Shown: positions 16,107 through 22,864 of the stretch, in pieces
Layout of the letters: each line of letters begins with the position of its first letter
Numbering within the stretch: the first letter of the stretch is position 1
Assembly (NCBI RefSeq): GCF_000758165.1
Contig: NZ_JNUP01000063.1
Coordinates: 1-46,512 of the forward strand
Direction of reading: 5' to 3'
DNA length: 46,512 bases
Source of the DNA: Spirochaeta lutea
GTDB taxonomy: Bacteria > Spirochaetota > Spirochaetia > DSM-27196 > Salinispiraceae
Translations under genes and position numbers: made by a program
Notes under the pieces: model-generated
What the model saw: only the letters and a program-made list of their open reading frames with translations
Databases searched by the model: none
Told to the model about the DNA's origin: nothing

Positions 16107-16766
16107 CTATTTGATGATCAGGTCATCAAGCTCATTGGTGTCGTCCGGACGCGGGGGACAGTGCTCTGCGAGTACCGACCCGCAGTACTCCAGAGCCTGG
16201 ATGAGGGCATCGGTGAACCGGCGTTCCTTGATACCCGAGACGATCATCTGGACCGGTTTTTCCCAGGTACCCTGGGGTACCTTGGTATTGATGCCAGAGT
16301 CGGCATAGATTTGAACCCGTTTTTCCATGAGGCTTATGTAGATAATAATGCCGGTGCGGTCTCGGGTATTCCCCAGCCCGTTGGTCATAAATTCGGTTAA
16401 GGTTGCCTTGGCGATGGCATCATTCTTTTCCGACGTCAGTATCCAGGGGCGCCGGAATGCCGGGATGAGCTCAAATAACCCCGTCAGTAGGGCAAAACTG
16501 CCCAGGTACACCAGGGGGAAGGCCCATAGATCCAACAGTCCCAAGCCCCCCCACAGGCGGGTTGGTCCCCAGATCAGGAGAAATACCAGGGAAGCCGCCG
16601 TTGCGAGGATGAACACCCCCCGCCATTTTGCGGCTGCATAGCTGTCGCTCTGTTCCACTACCATGGGAACAATCTCGCCGGAAGTAGTATTCTCCATCCG
16701 GGCAACGCAGTCCCTGATCCGCTGCTGATCCTGTTCTGTAACTATCTTGCTAACCTGAGATGCCAT
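16107..16766 (-). CDS. TPM-domain membrane protein
   Basis: 219 residues. It begins with a soluble TPM segment (TTSGEIVPMVVEQSDSYAAAKWRG), followed by two membrane segments (about 49-66 and 80-98) and a second TPM part (AIAKATLTEFMTNGL; RTGIIIYISLMEKRVQIYADSGI; WEKPVQMIVSGIKERRFTDALIQAL). TPM (YgcG/Psb32-like) proteins occur next to LemA and second TPM proteins in many bacteria, with roles in envelope or membrane-protein maintenance that are poorly defined. The ATG directly abuts the stop codon of the upstream TPM gene, and its AGGAGG site lies within that gene's last codons. Confidence 0.88.
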   Translation of the reverse strand: MASQVSKIVTEQDQQRIRDCVARMENTTSGEIVPMVVEQSDSYAAAKWRGVFILATAASLVFLLIWGPTRLWGGLGLLDLWAFPLVYLGSFALLTGLFELIPAFRRPWILTSEKNDAIAKATLTEFMTNGLGNTRDRTGIIIYISLMEKRVQIYADSGINTKVPQGTWEKPVQMIVSGIKERRFTDALIQALEYCGSVLAEHCPPRPDDTNELDDLIIK

Positions 16767-17594
16767 TTACCAACCTCCTGATGCGCCGCCGCCACCGAAT
16801 CCGCCGCCGCCGCCGCTGAATCCGCCAAATCCGCCGCCTCCGGAACCGAATCCGCCTCCGGAACCAAAGCCGCCGAAGCCGCTGGAGCGGTGTCTGCGGT
16901 TACTTGCCGCCATACCCAGGGCCATCCAGAGCAGACCGCTGTTGCCCCGGTGTCCCCGGTGGCGTGATCCGCCCCGGGCGATTCCGCTGATAATGCTGAA
17001 TACGGCAAAGAGAATAAAAATTCCGAACTCAAAGGGGAGCCCGATGGAGCTGCCCCGGCTTGCCCGAGTTTCCTCCCCGGGTAAGGTTCCGTCCCCGGTA
17101 TACTCACCCTGGACGATTCCTGCCATAGCCTGAACCGCATTAAGGAAGCCCTCATCAAAGTTGCCCGATTTGAACGCCGGAGAAATAATGTTATCGATAA
17201 TCCGGCCTGCCATGAGGTCAGTAAGGCTGCCCTCTAATCCGTATCCTACCTCGATGCGGATCTTTTTATCTGCCTTGCTTACCACGAGGATGGCGCCGTT
17301 GTCCTGGTCGGCCGTTCCGATCTGCCAGGCCTCGGCCACCCGGATTCCGAAACCTTCGATGCTCTCTCCCTCCAGAGAGTTAACCGTGAGTACGGCAATC
17401 TGGGTGGAATCCGAGCGTTCCAGAGCCTCCAAGGCCTTGGTTATCTCCCGTTCCGTTGAAGAGCTGATCATCCCGGCCTGATCCACCACCCTGCCGGTAA
17501 GCTGGGGGATGGGGCCGCCGGTCTGGGCAGACAATCCCAGAACCGGCAATAGCGCCAGGGCGATGACCAGTACTCCTGTACCTAACCGTTTCAT
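16767..17594 (-). CDS. Exported TPM-domain protein with Gly-rich tail (YgcG-like)
   Basis: 275 residues with a signal peptide (1-24, ending GLSAQ), an extracytoplasmic TPM domain (about 30-165: GRVVDQAGMISSSTEREI, TQIAVLTVNSLEGESIE, IRIEVGYGLEGSLTD), a membrane segment at about 185-205 (GLPFEFGIFILFAVFSIISG) and a long Gly/Ser/Phe tail (about 235-275: repeated GGG, FGSGGG, GFGG). This architecture is typical of YgcG family members paired with LemA. It sits between lemA (10-bp gap) and the second TPM gene (no gap). Confidence 0.9.
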   Translation of the reverse strand: MKRLGTGVLVIALALLPVLGLSAQTGGPIPQLTGRVVDQAGMISSSTEREITKALEALERSDSTQIAVLTVNSLEGESIEGFGIRVAEAWQIGTADQDNGAILVVSKADKKIRIEVGYGLEGSLTDLMAGRIIDNIISPAFKSGNFDEGFLNAVQAMAGIVQGEYTGDGTLPGEETRASRGSSIGLPFEFGIFILFAVFSIISGIARGGSRHRGHRGNSGLLWMALGMAASNRRHRSSGFGGFGSGGGFGSGGGGFGGFSGGGGGFGGGGASGGW

Positions 17595-17604
17595 GCCTGC
17601 CTCC

Positions 17605-18189
17605 TTAGAACTGTACCGTGGGTGCTACATCGGATCCCGGTGCGGCCTCGAAATACTCTTTCCGTTCCAATTTGAGTAGGATGGAATTTGTCAGGGAATT
17701 GGGAAAACTCCGGATGGTGGAGTTGAATTTCTGAACCTGCTCATTGTACCGCTGCCGGGCTACGCTAATCCGGTTTTCCGTTCCCTCTAGTTGATTTTGC
17801 AGATCCCGGAAGGATTGATCCGCTTTCAGGTTCGGATAGTTTTCGGTTACCACCATCAACCGCGAGAGCGCTGAGCTCAATTCACCCTGGGCAGCCCGGA
17901 AGTTTTCCATGGCCTGGGGATCGTTAAGGGTTTCGGGAGTCAGTTGAATGGAACCCACCCGGCTCCTGGCATCCGTTACGGCTTGCAGGGTTTCTTGTTC
18001 GTGATCCGCATATCCGCGTACCGTGGCTACCAGATTCGGAATAAGATCCGCCCTTCGTTGAAGCTGGGCTTCCAAATCGCCCCAGGCACGGAATACCTGT
18101 TCCTCCATGGTCTGCATGGTATTGTAGCCGCATCCGGACAGCCCTAATACAACCGCCACCAGAATAAGGCCCCTCACTATTCGTTTCAT
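17605..18189 (-). CDS. lemA: LemA family lipoprotein
   Basis: 194 residues. A lipoprotein signal with lipobox LSGC (Cys20) precedes the LemA coiled helical domain: [69 protein letters not shown]. LemA proteins form long helical hairpins at the envelope and are usually encoded with TPM proteins, as here. AAGGAG precedes the ATG. A complete palindromic element sits 24 bp upstream of the start codon, so the natural promoter is either beyond the element or inside it. Confidence 0.95.
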   Translation of the reverse strand: MKRIVRGLILVAVVLGLSGCGYNTMQTMEEQVFRAWGDLEAQLQRRADLIPNLVATVRGYADHEQETLQAVTDARSRVGSIQLTPETLNDPQAMENFRAAQGELSSALSRLMVVTENYPNLKADQSFRDLQNQLEGTENRISVARQRYNEQVQKFNSTIRSFPNSLTNSILLKLERKEYFEAAPGSDVAPTVQF

Positions 18190-18213
18190 TCTTCACTCCT
18201 TGTATTTCTTATG

Positions 18214-18318
18214 TAGTGCGCAAAAGGTTGTAACTTTTTACCCCGGTGGCACCATCCCTGGGTTGGTTCCCGAACTGCGCCACCATATATGGCGTAGTTT
18301 ACAACCTTTTGCGCACTA
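18214..18318. repeat. Full-length palindromic element, copy B (lemA leader)
   Basis: 105 bp with identical terminal inverted repeats on both sides (TAGTGCGCAAAAGGTTGTA, 19 bp and slightly more) and an inner inverted segment around GGTGGC/GCCACC. The 11 bp before it (18203-18213, TATTTCTTATG) match 9 of 11 with 18321-18331 (TATTTCTTCTC), leaving two bases, CA, between the element end and the right copy. This looks like a decayed target duplication. The left end is 24 bp from the lemA ATG. Confidence 0.93.
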
Positions 18319-18335
18319 CATATTTCTTCTCTGCC

Positions 18336-18358
18336 GGGGATGATTGTAACACATCCCC
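18336..18358. promoter_or_regulatory. Inverted repeat GGGGATG-N9-CATCCCC
   Basis: A perfect 7-bp inverted repeat with a 9-bp spacer between the lemA-side element and the divergent small acidic protein gene. It may be a protein-binding site serving either direction or a short hairpin. No family of regulator is recognisable from the arms. Confidence 0.4.
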
Positions 18359-18384
18359 CTGGATAGAAAATATACACTCGGGGA

Positions 18385-18414
18385 TTACAAATATTCAGTT
18401 CAATGAATTATAGT
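18385..18414 (+). promoter_or_regulatory. Candidate promoter of the acidic exported protein
   Basis: TTACAA (18385-18390) and TATAGT (18409-18414) are spaced by 18 bp, 22 bp before the ATG and upstream of a strong AAAGGAGG ribosome-binding site. Confidence 0.45.
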
Positions 18415-18435
18415 AGGTACCAAAAGGAGGAATGC

Positions 18436-18768
18436 ATGAAAAAACGGTTATTTTCTATGGTGATTTTACTCGTCGTAGTACTTTCTTCTGCCTTTGCCTT
18501 CAAAGGCTATGTAGATATTACCAACGATACGGGATACACCATCTTCTACATCTACGTCAGCCATCACACCTCGGACAGCTGGGAAGAAGATGTATTGGAC
18601 GATGATGTACTCATGGACGGCGATACCTTCCGCCTCATACTCCGGGACTATCCGGATTCCGTCTTTGACATCAAGGTGGAGGATGAGGATGGCGATACCT
18701 ACGTATTCTGGGAGGTCGATATCGCCGAGGAGGATATTACCGTAACCCTGGCCGATCTGGAGATGTAA
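18436..18768 (+). CDS. Small acidic exported protein of unknown function
   Basis: 110 residues. A signal peptide (about 1-22, MKKRLFSMVILLVVV then SSAFAF) precedes a strongly acidic mature part of about 88 residues rich in Asp, Glu, Tyr and Thr. The pattern NDTGYTIFYIYVSHHTSDSWEEDVL followed by LMDGDTFRLIL is shared with a widespread group of small secreted bacterial proteins of unknown role, and I expect a beta-sandwich-like fold. The many Asp/Glu clusters could bind calcium, which is untested. AAAGGAGG 5 nt before the ATG fixes the start. The gene is isolated and convergent with the GPH symporter gene. Confidence 0.82.
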   Translation: MKKRLFSMVILLVVVLSSAFAFKGYVDITNDTGYTIFYIYVSHHTSDSWEEDVLDDDVLMDGDTFRLILRDYPDSVFDIKVEDEDGDTYVFWEVDIAEEDITVTLADLEM

Positions 18769-18784
18769 TCCCCGGTCTTTCTCG

Positions 18785-18882
18785 GGAGGGCGGCCGAACC
18801 GGCATCCACGCCGATGTGGCCGCTCCTCCGATCCCTTTCTTCCGACCGATTCGACGCAGTCCGGGTCGGTAGGGAATTCCCT
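18785..18882. terminator. Hairpin-rich region between convergent genes
   Basis: Three inverted repeats lie in a row: GGAGGGCGGCC/GGCCGCTCCTCC (18785-18829, with inner CGGC/GCCG), CCGACC/GGTCGG (18842-18869) and the palindrome AGGGAATTCCCT (18871-18882). They separate the acidic-protein gene from the symporter gene and probably stop transcription from both sides. T-tracts are weak. Confidence 0.5.
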
Positions 18883-18909
18883 AGTTCTTATCTCCTGCCC
18901 AAGGGGTTC

Positions 18910-20340
18910 TTACACCTCAGCCTGGGCCGGGGCTTCCTGGTTTTTTGCCAATACCGCGTTGATCTTCTTTTCGTCATACCATAGTAACAGCAGCATGCCC
19001 CCAAGACAGAACACCAGGGCAAGGACGGCCAGGAGCCGAACCCCCAGTACGCCGGTGAGGGAACCCTCCGGGGCTCCGATCTTTATAAGGGAGGGAAGAA
19101 GCAGGGCAGCGACGCTCTGACCCATCTTTTGCATGAAGGTCCGGAACCCGAAGAAAACCCCGGCCTTGTACTCCCCGGTTTCTATGGCGAAGGCCTCCGC
19201 CATATCGCTGACCATGGCATTGGGTAAAATACCGAAGGTGGCAATGGATACCGAGGCGAAAATGACCACTAGGAAGCCCTGTACCTGGGCGGGTAGGGGC
19301 CAGAGTCCGAGGAAAAAGGCGAAACCGTAGGTAATGCCGAAGATGATGAAGGCAATGATGAGCAGGTTTTTCTTACCCGCCCGTTTGGCCAGGAGATTTA
19401 CCGGCCCGTAGAAGGCAAAGCTGAGAAGGAACAATACGAGGATCAGGGTGGAGTAAAACTCCTTGGGCAGTTCCAGGAGTACGGTGACAAAGTACACCAT
19501 TCCGGAGTTGATGAAGGTCAGGGCTACCCAGTAGGCAAAATCGCTCAGGGTAAACCGGAGAAAGTTCTCTATCTTGATGACGGACTTGAGGGAGGTCCAG
19601 ATCCCCTGGCTGCTGGGGACGGCGTTGCAGTACCGGCGTTCATCGATGAGTAACACGGGCAGAAGCATGCAAATCAAACTAACCACAGCAAAGAGTATGA
19701 TTACCCCGCGGAAGGCGGCTACCGCCTCGAAGCCGAATCCCTCTAAAACCCCCTGCAAGGCCACAGACTGGCTACCCACCATGAACCCCAGGGCCCAGGT
19801 TACGGAGATCCGGGTAGAGAGCCCCAACCGCTCGTCCGATGTATGGCCAAGCTCGCTGAGCCAGGCGAAGTACGGCGTAACGTACATGGTCATGGATAGG
19901 TAGAACAACACCACCGTGATAAACACCCACAGGGAGTTAGCCCAAACGTTAGCCCCGGCTCCGGTACCGAAGGGGGGCATGAAAATCAGAATGGACAAGA
20001 GGGCGAAGGGCACCGAGGATATGAGCAGGAAAAACCTGCGCCGTCCGATTTTCGCATTGTTCCGGTCTGAGAGAACAGCGATAATCGGATCGGTGACCGC
20101 GTCAAATACCCGTCCGAACCAGAAAATGAGTCCGATGATGGTGAGAACCCCCAGAACGAAGCCTTGGACGATCATAACCGGGAAGACAGCCTGTCCGGCC
20201 TCCTCGGGGGGGAAATAGAAATACACCAGCAGGTTGCCTGCGGCATAGCTTGCCAATGACCAGCCGAACTGGCCGAGGGCGTAGATCCACTTCTTCCATC
20301 CCGGCAGGGTTTCTACCTGGGGCAGCGCTTGACTACTCAT
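18910..20340 (-). CDS. GPH-family (MelB-like) sugar:cation symporter
   Basis: 476 residues with about 12 membrane segments. The family signature in the first half is clear: FDAVTDPIIAVLSDRNNAKIGRRRFFLL (given here as the DAVTDP...GRRRFF pattern at about 80-107), and the second half has the KKNLLIIAFIIFGI loop repeat. GPH transporters import glycosides, pentosides or hexuronides with H+ or Na+. AGGAGA lies 7 nt before the ATG. It follows the GT28-like gene in the same direction, with a palindromic element filling most of the gap, and both are divergent from a TetR regulator. The substrate is not deducible. Confidence 0.9.
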   Translation of the reverse strand: MSSQALPQVETLPGWKKWIYALGQFGWSLASYAAGNLLVYFYFPPEEAGQAVFPVMIVQGFVLGVLTIIGLIFWFGRVFDAVTDPIIAVLSDRNNAKIGRRRFFLLISSVPFALLSILIFMPPFGTGAGANVWANSLWVFITVVLFYLSMTMYVTPYFAWLSELGHTSDERLGLSTRISVTWALGFMVGSQSVALQGVLEGFGFEAVAAFRGVIILFAVVSLICMLLPVLLIDERRYCNAVPSSQGIWTSLKSVIKIENFLRFTLSDFAYWVALTFINSGMVYFVTVLLELPKEFYSTLILVLFLLSFAFYGPVNLLAKRAGKKNLLIIAFIIFGITYGFAFFLGLWPLPAQVQGFLVVIFASVSIATFGILPNAMVSDMAEAFAIETGEYKAGVFFGFRTFMQKMGQSVAALLLPSLIKIGAPEGSLTGVLGVRLLAVLALVFCLGGMLLLLWYDEKKINAVLAKNQEAPAQAEV

Positions 20341-20371
20341 GGTTGGTTCTCCTCTTTTCGTATGAATAATA

Positions 20372-20476
20372 TAGTGTGCAAAAGGTTGTAACTTTGCACC
20401 CCGGCGACACCACCCATGGGTGGAATCATTGATTGCTCCGCTATATTTGGTGTGGTTTACAACCTTTTGCGCACTA
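20372..20476. repeat. Full-length palindromic element, copy C (intercistronic)
   Basis: 105 bp, left end TAGTGTGCAAAAGGTTGTA, right end the inverse with CGC. The flanks 20361-20371 (TATGAATAATA) and 20479-20489 (TATGAACTATG) match at 8 of 11 positions, again with two bases between the right edge and the repeat. The left end is 31 bp from the symporter ATG. The right terminal repeat contains the stop codon and final codons of the upstream gene. Confidence 0.93.
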
Positions 20477-21947
20477 GGTATGAACTATGACTTACTTCTG
20501 CCGGACCGGCCGCGGCTCCGGCACGCGCCAGTGCCGCCTGGACAACCCGGTAGGCTCCATTATAGATCCCCTGGGTATGGGCAGCCAGAATGCTCCGGTT
20601 CATGAGCTCCAGAGCCCTGCCGTCCTCCAGCATCAGCCCCAGGAACTGGGCAGCATCCTGGGGACGCCGGCATTCCGGAGTGCTGTCTCCCAATTCCGCT
20701 CCATGGATGGCTCCCCAAGCCTCGTGCCCCCCGATTCTCCGGATCATGAGCTTGGGAATGGGGTAGAAGGACAGCTCGCTGGGTTTGGTAACCAGGACAT
20801 CGCAGTGGGGCATGAGGCTGTTGGTGAGGTACACCCCGGAATAGATCTCCGGGCTGTAGTATACCCTGTGGATGCCCGATCCTGGGGGCGTTTCGGAAGA
20901 ACGGCCCTCCATCAGCTCGGCGGATATGTTCATGTCTGCCAGTCCTGCCGCTACCTGGTCCCGGACTCCCCGGTGATCCCCCACATTGATATGCAGCTCG
21001 ATCCGCCGCGATCGTACCGCTTCGGCTACCCGGTCGATAAGCTGTAAATAAAAATCCGCCTGGGCTCCGGCCCCGCCCACGGTCATGAGAAGCCGCAGGG
21101 GTTCATGGTTCTTCAGCCGCTCCAGCCGTCGAGCTGTGGAGTCTTCCAGGGTGGAGACCAGTTCATTATCGATATAATGGCCGGTATATAGGACATCATC
21201 CCCCGGCATGGGATGCAGAAGCTGCCCGGGACGGGGGCCCATACCCCGGAGGCTCCGGTACCCCCAATAGGCATGGGGGGTCTGGACGGTGTGCAGGCTG
21301 CCCTGGGCCAGGTGCAGCGCCATAGGCCAGTTATCGGGAACAACATTGACCACCCCGGTCATACCGGCGTGAATCGCTGCCTGGGCGGGCCACACATGGG
21401 TAGCCACCACCGGCACATCCTTGGGCAAACCCTCCCACACCGGTGCATAGAGTCGGGCGGTTTCCTGATCGATGGCATTGTAACTGAGTTTTCGAAACGC
21501 CTTGCTGTTCAAGGGCTCCCAATACAGCCGGTTGAACAGGGCCGAGCGCTGGGAAAGCCTGCTTCCCAAGGAATACAGACTGTTCAGATGGCCGATAACC
21601 TTCCCAGCGGTGGTCTGGGTCTGGGCATGAAGGTCGAACCAGTAGGGCACCAGCCCCTGGGAAGCCGCAGCCGAGGCTATGGCCATAGAAATCCGGAAGT
21701 GACCGTAGCCCATCCGGATGGTTCCGATAATGATAGGATGAGGTTTCAAGGTGATTCGACTGTCTCCGGGTTCTGCAGCAATTCCTGTGCATCCCCATAG
21801 CTCCCCTAAAACCGGCAGGGGAGTGCAGCGTAACCCCAGGGGACCGTCCTGACCGAATTTCCGGGCAAAGCGCCGCCGGGTATTCCGTGCCCGGCGTGTT
21901 ACTCGGTGAGAGACAGGGTTTCCGAAAATATGGGTTGGGTTTTCCAT
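20457..21947 (-). CDS. GT28/MGDG-synthase-like protein with element-derived C-terminus
   Basis: 496 residues. After a basic, probably flexible N-terminus (1-65), the sequence GTIRMGYGHFRISMAIASA resembles the N-terminal glycine loop of GT-B glycosyltransferases of the MurG/MGDG-synthase group. A second region (LRLLMTVGGAGAQADFYLQLI; HCDVLVTKPSELSFYPIPKLMI) resembles their donor-binding domain. Activity and acceptor are unknown. AGGAGG 5 nt upstream supports the ATG. The last six residues and the TAA stop (within TTGTAA) are read from the terminal repeat of the palindromic element at 20372-20476. It is divergent from the TetR gene and probably cotranscribed with the symporter. Confidence 0.7.
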   Translation of the reverse strand: MENPTHIFGNPVSHRVTRRARNTRRRFARKFGQDGPLGLRCTPLPVLGELWGCTGIAAEPGDSRITLKPHPIIIGTIRMGYGHFRISMAIASAAASQGLVPYWFDLHAQTQTTAGKVIGHLNSLYSLGSRLSQRSALFNRLYWEPLNSKAFRKLSYNAIDQETARLYAPVWEGLPKDVPVVATHVWPAQAAIHAGMTGVVNVVPDNWPMALHLAQGSLHTVQTPHAYWGYRSLRGMGPRPGQLLHPMPGDDVLYTGHYIDNELVSTLEDSTARRLERLKNHEPLRLLMTVGGAGAQADFYLQLIDRVAEAVRSRRIELHINVGDHRGVRDQVAAGLADMNISAELMEGRSSETPPGSGIHRVYYSPEIYSGVYLTNSLMPHCDVLVTKPSELSFYPIPKLMIRRIGGHEAWGAIHGAELGDSTPECRRPQDAAQFLGLMLEDGRALELMNRSILAAHTQGIYNGAYRVVQAALARAGAAAGPAEVSHSSYLVRKRL

Positions 21948-21973
21948 GGGATCCTCCTGGCCCGGATGCTCTA

Positions 21974-22002
21974 TTGACGGGTGATATTAATGGAGTTAAT
22001 AT
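21974..22002 (+). promoter_or_regulatory. Promoter of the TetR-family gene
   Basis: TTGACG (21974-21979) and TAATAT (21997-22002) are spaced by 17 bp. The -10 box lies inside the 33-bp palindrome at 21986-22018, as expected for autorepression. Confidence 0.7.
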
Positions 22003-22018
22003 TATTAACGCCATTAAT
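21986..22018. promoter_or_regulatory. 33-bp palindromic operator in the tetR / GT28-like intergenic region
   Basis: Arms ATTAATGGnGTTAAT (21986-22000) and its inverse ATTAACnCCATTAAT (22004-22018) flank a 3-bp centre, with one mismatch at the n position. The site overlaps the plus-strand -10 box and lies 38 bp from the minus-strand gene's ATG, so one site could control both directions. The cognate factor is most likely the adjacent TetR protein. Confidence 0.8.
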
Positions 22019-22091
22019 ACTTTAGGGCCGGTTTGCTGGGTTGTCAAGCTGATTTGATCGGCCCCTGCCCCAGGGCAGAGGAGGAGCCGCT

Positions 22092-22763
22092 ATGGACCAT
22101 TGGAAACGAGGCGCCCCGGGAGAGGCTGGGGCATTCAAATCATCCCATCCACCCAAACCCTCTGCAAAGGAACTGAAACGGCTGCGGGTGCGCCGGCATT
22201 TTCTGGATGCTGCCAAAACCCTTATCCTAACCGACGGCTTGGACCAGCTCAGTACCAAGCGAATCGGGGAGATGGCCGGCTACTCCTACGCGACGATTTA
22301 CAACTACTTCGAAAACTACAATGAGCTTGTCTGTGAAGCGGTGGAGGAATTGGCTCTAGAGTGTGGTGAGTTTGTGACTGAAAGCCTCGCGGACTTCCCC
22401 CAGGCGGGAGTGAAGGACCGGGTACTGGAGCTGGCCCGGCTCATGGTTCTCTGGAATACCGAAAACGTTAACCGCTACTATCCCTTTCTCTCAACCCAGG
22501 TGGATTTTTCGTACTTTTTTGCCCGGGACGGAGAGCATTTTTTTCATCCGGCCTATCGGCTCTTATTGGAGGAGCTATCTCGTCTGGATTTGGAGACTTT
22601 GGAAATGTCCCAGGAGGACCTTGCAACCCTGACGGACATTCTGGCCTATGTGTTTCATTCCAAGCTGCATTTTTTCATCCGCTACGGGGTGCCCCGCACC
22701 CAGGTAGAGCTCCTGGATGAGGTGTGCCGGGAGGTAAGCTTCCTCTTAGGCCGGTTGGGTTAG
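22092..22763 (+). CDS. TetR-family transcriptional regulator
   Basis: 223 residues. After a 25-residue Pro/Lys-rich N-terminal extension, the TetR HTH is canonical: RRHFLDAAKTLILTDGLDQLSTKRIGEMAGYSYATIYNYFENYNEL (about 35-80, with recognition helix YSYATIYNYF). The C-terminal ligand domain is helical and aromatic-rich (VDFSYFFARDGEHFFHPAYRLL). GAGGAG precedes the ATG. The gene is divergent from the GT28-like/symporter genes, with a shared palindrome, making it their likely repressor. Its ligand is unknown, perhaps a sugar or lipid head-group precursor. Confidence 0.92.
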   Translation: MDHWKRGAPGEAGAFKSSHPPKPSAKELKRLRVRRHFLDAAKTLILTDGLDQLSTKRIGEMAGYSYATIYNYFENYNELVCEAVEELALECGEFVTESLADFPQAGVKDRVLELARLMVLWNTENVNRYYPFLSTQVDFSYFFARDGEHFFHPAYRLLLEELSRLDLETLEMSQEDLATLTDILAYVFHSKLHFFIRYGVPRTQVELLDEVCREVSFLLGRLG

Positions 22764-22774
22764 ATGGGGGGTGA

Positions 22775-22839
22775 ACCTTCGTAACCTACGCCGGATATGG
22801 TGGGGCAATCCATGAAACGGTGCAGCCTTTTGCGCTCTA
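22775..22839. repeat. Internally deleted, inverted copy of the palindromic element
   Basis: The right edge GCCTTTTGCGCTCTA matches the element terminus (CCTTTTGCGCACTA), and the inner part GTAACCTACGCCGGATATGG matches the centre of the opposite strand of the lemA-leader copy. About 40 bp of the middle and the exact left terminus are lost. It lies between the convergent tetR and histidine-kinase genes. Confidence 0.6.
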
Positions 22840-22864
22840 CCGAAGCCTTACAAAAAGGGTGATC

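Noticed and set aside
16767-16880. Gly-rich DNA near 16780-16880 as a tandem-repeat locus
   Set aside because: The repetitive CCG/TCC pattern is explained by the Gly/Phe/Ser tail of the TPM protein, a normal feature of the family.
20487-21047. Plus-strand frames opposite the GT28-like gene
   Set aside because: The minus-strand gene has a strong AGGAGG site and a coherent fold pattern; the opposite frames lack starts and motifs.
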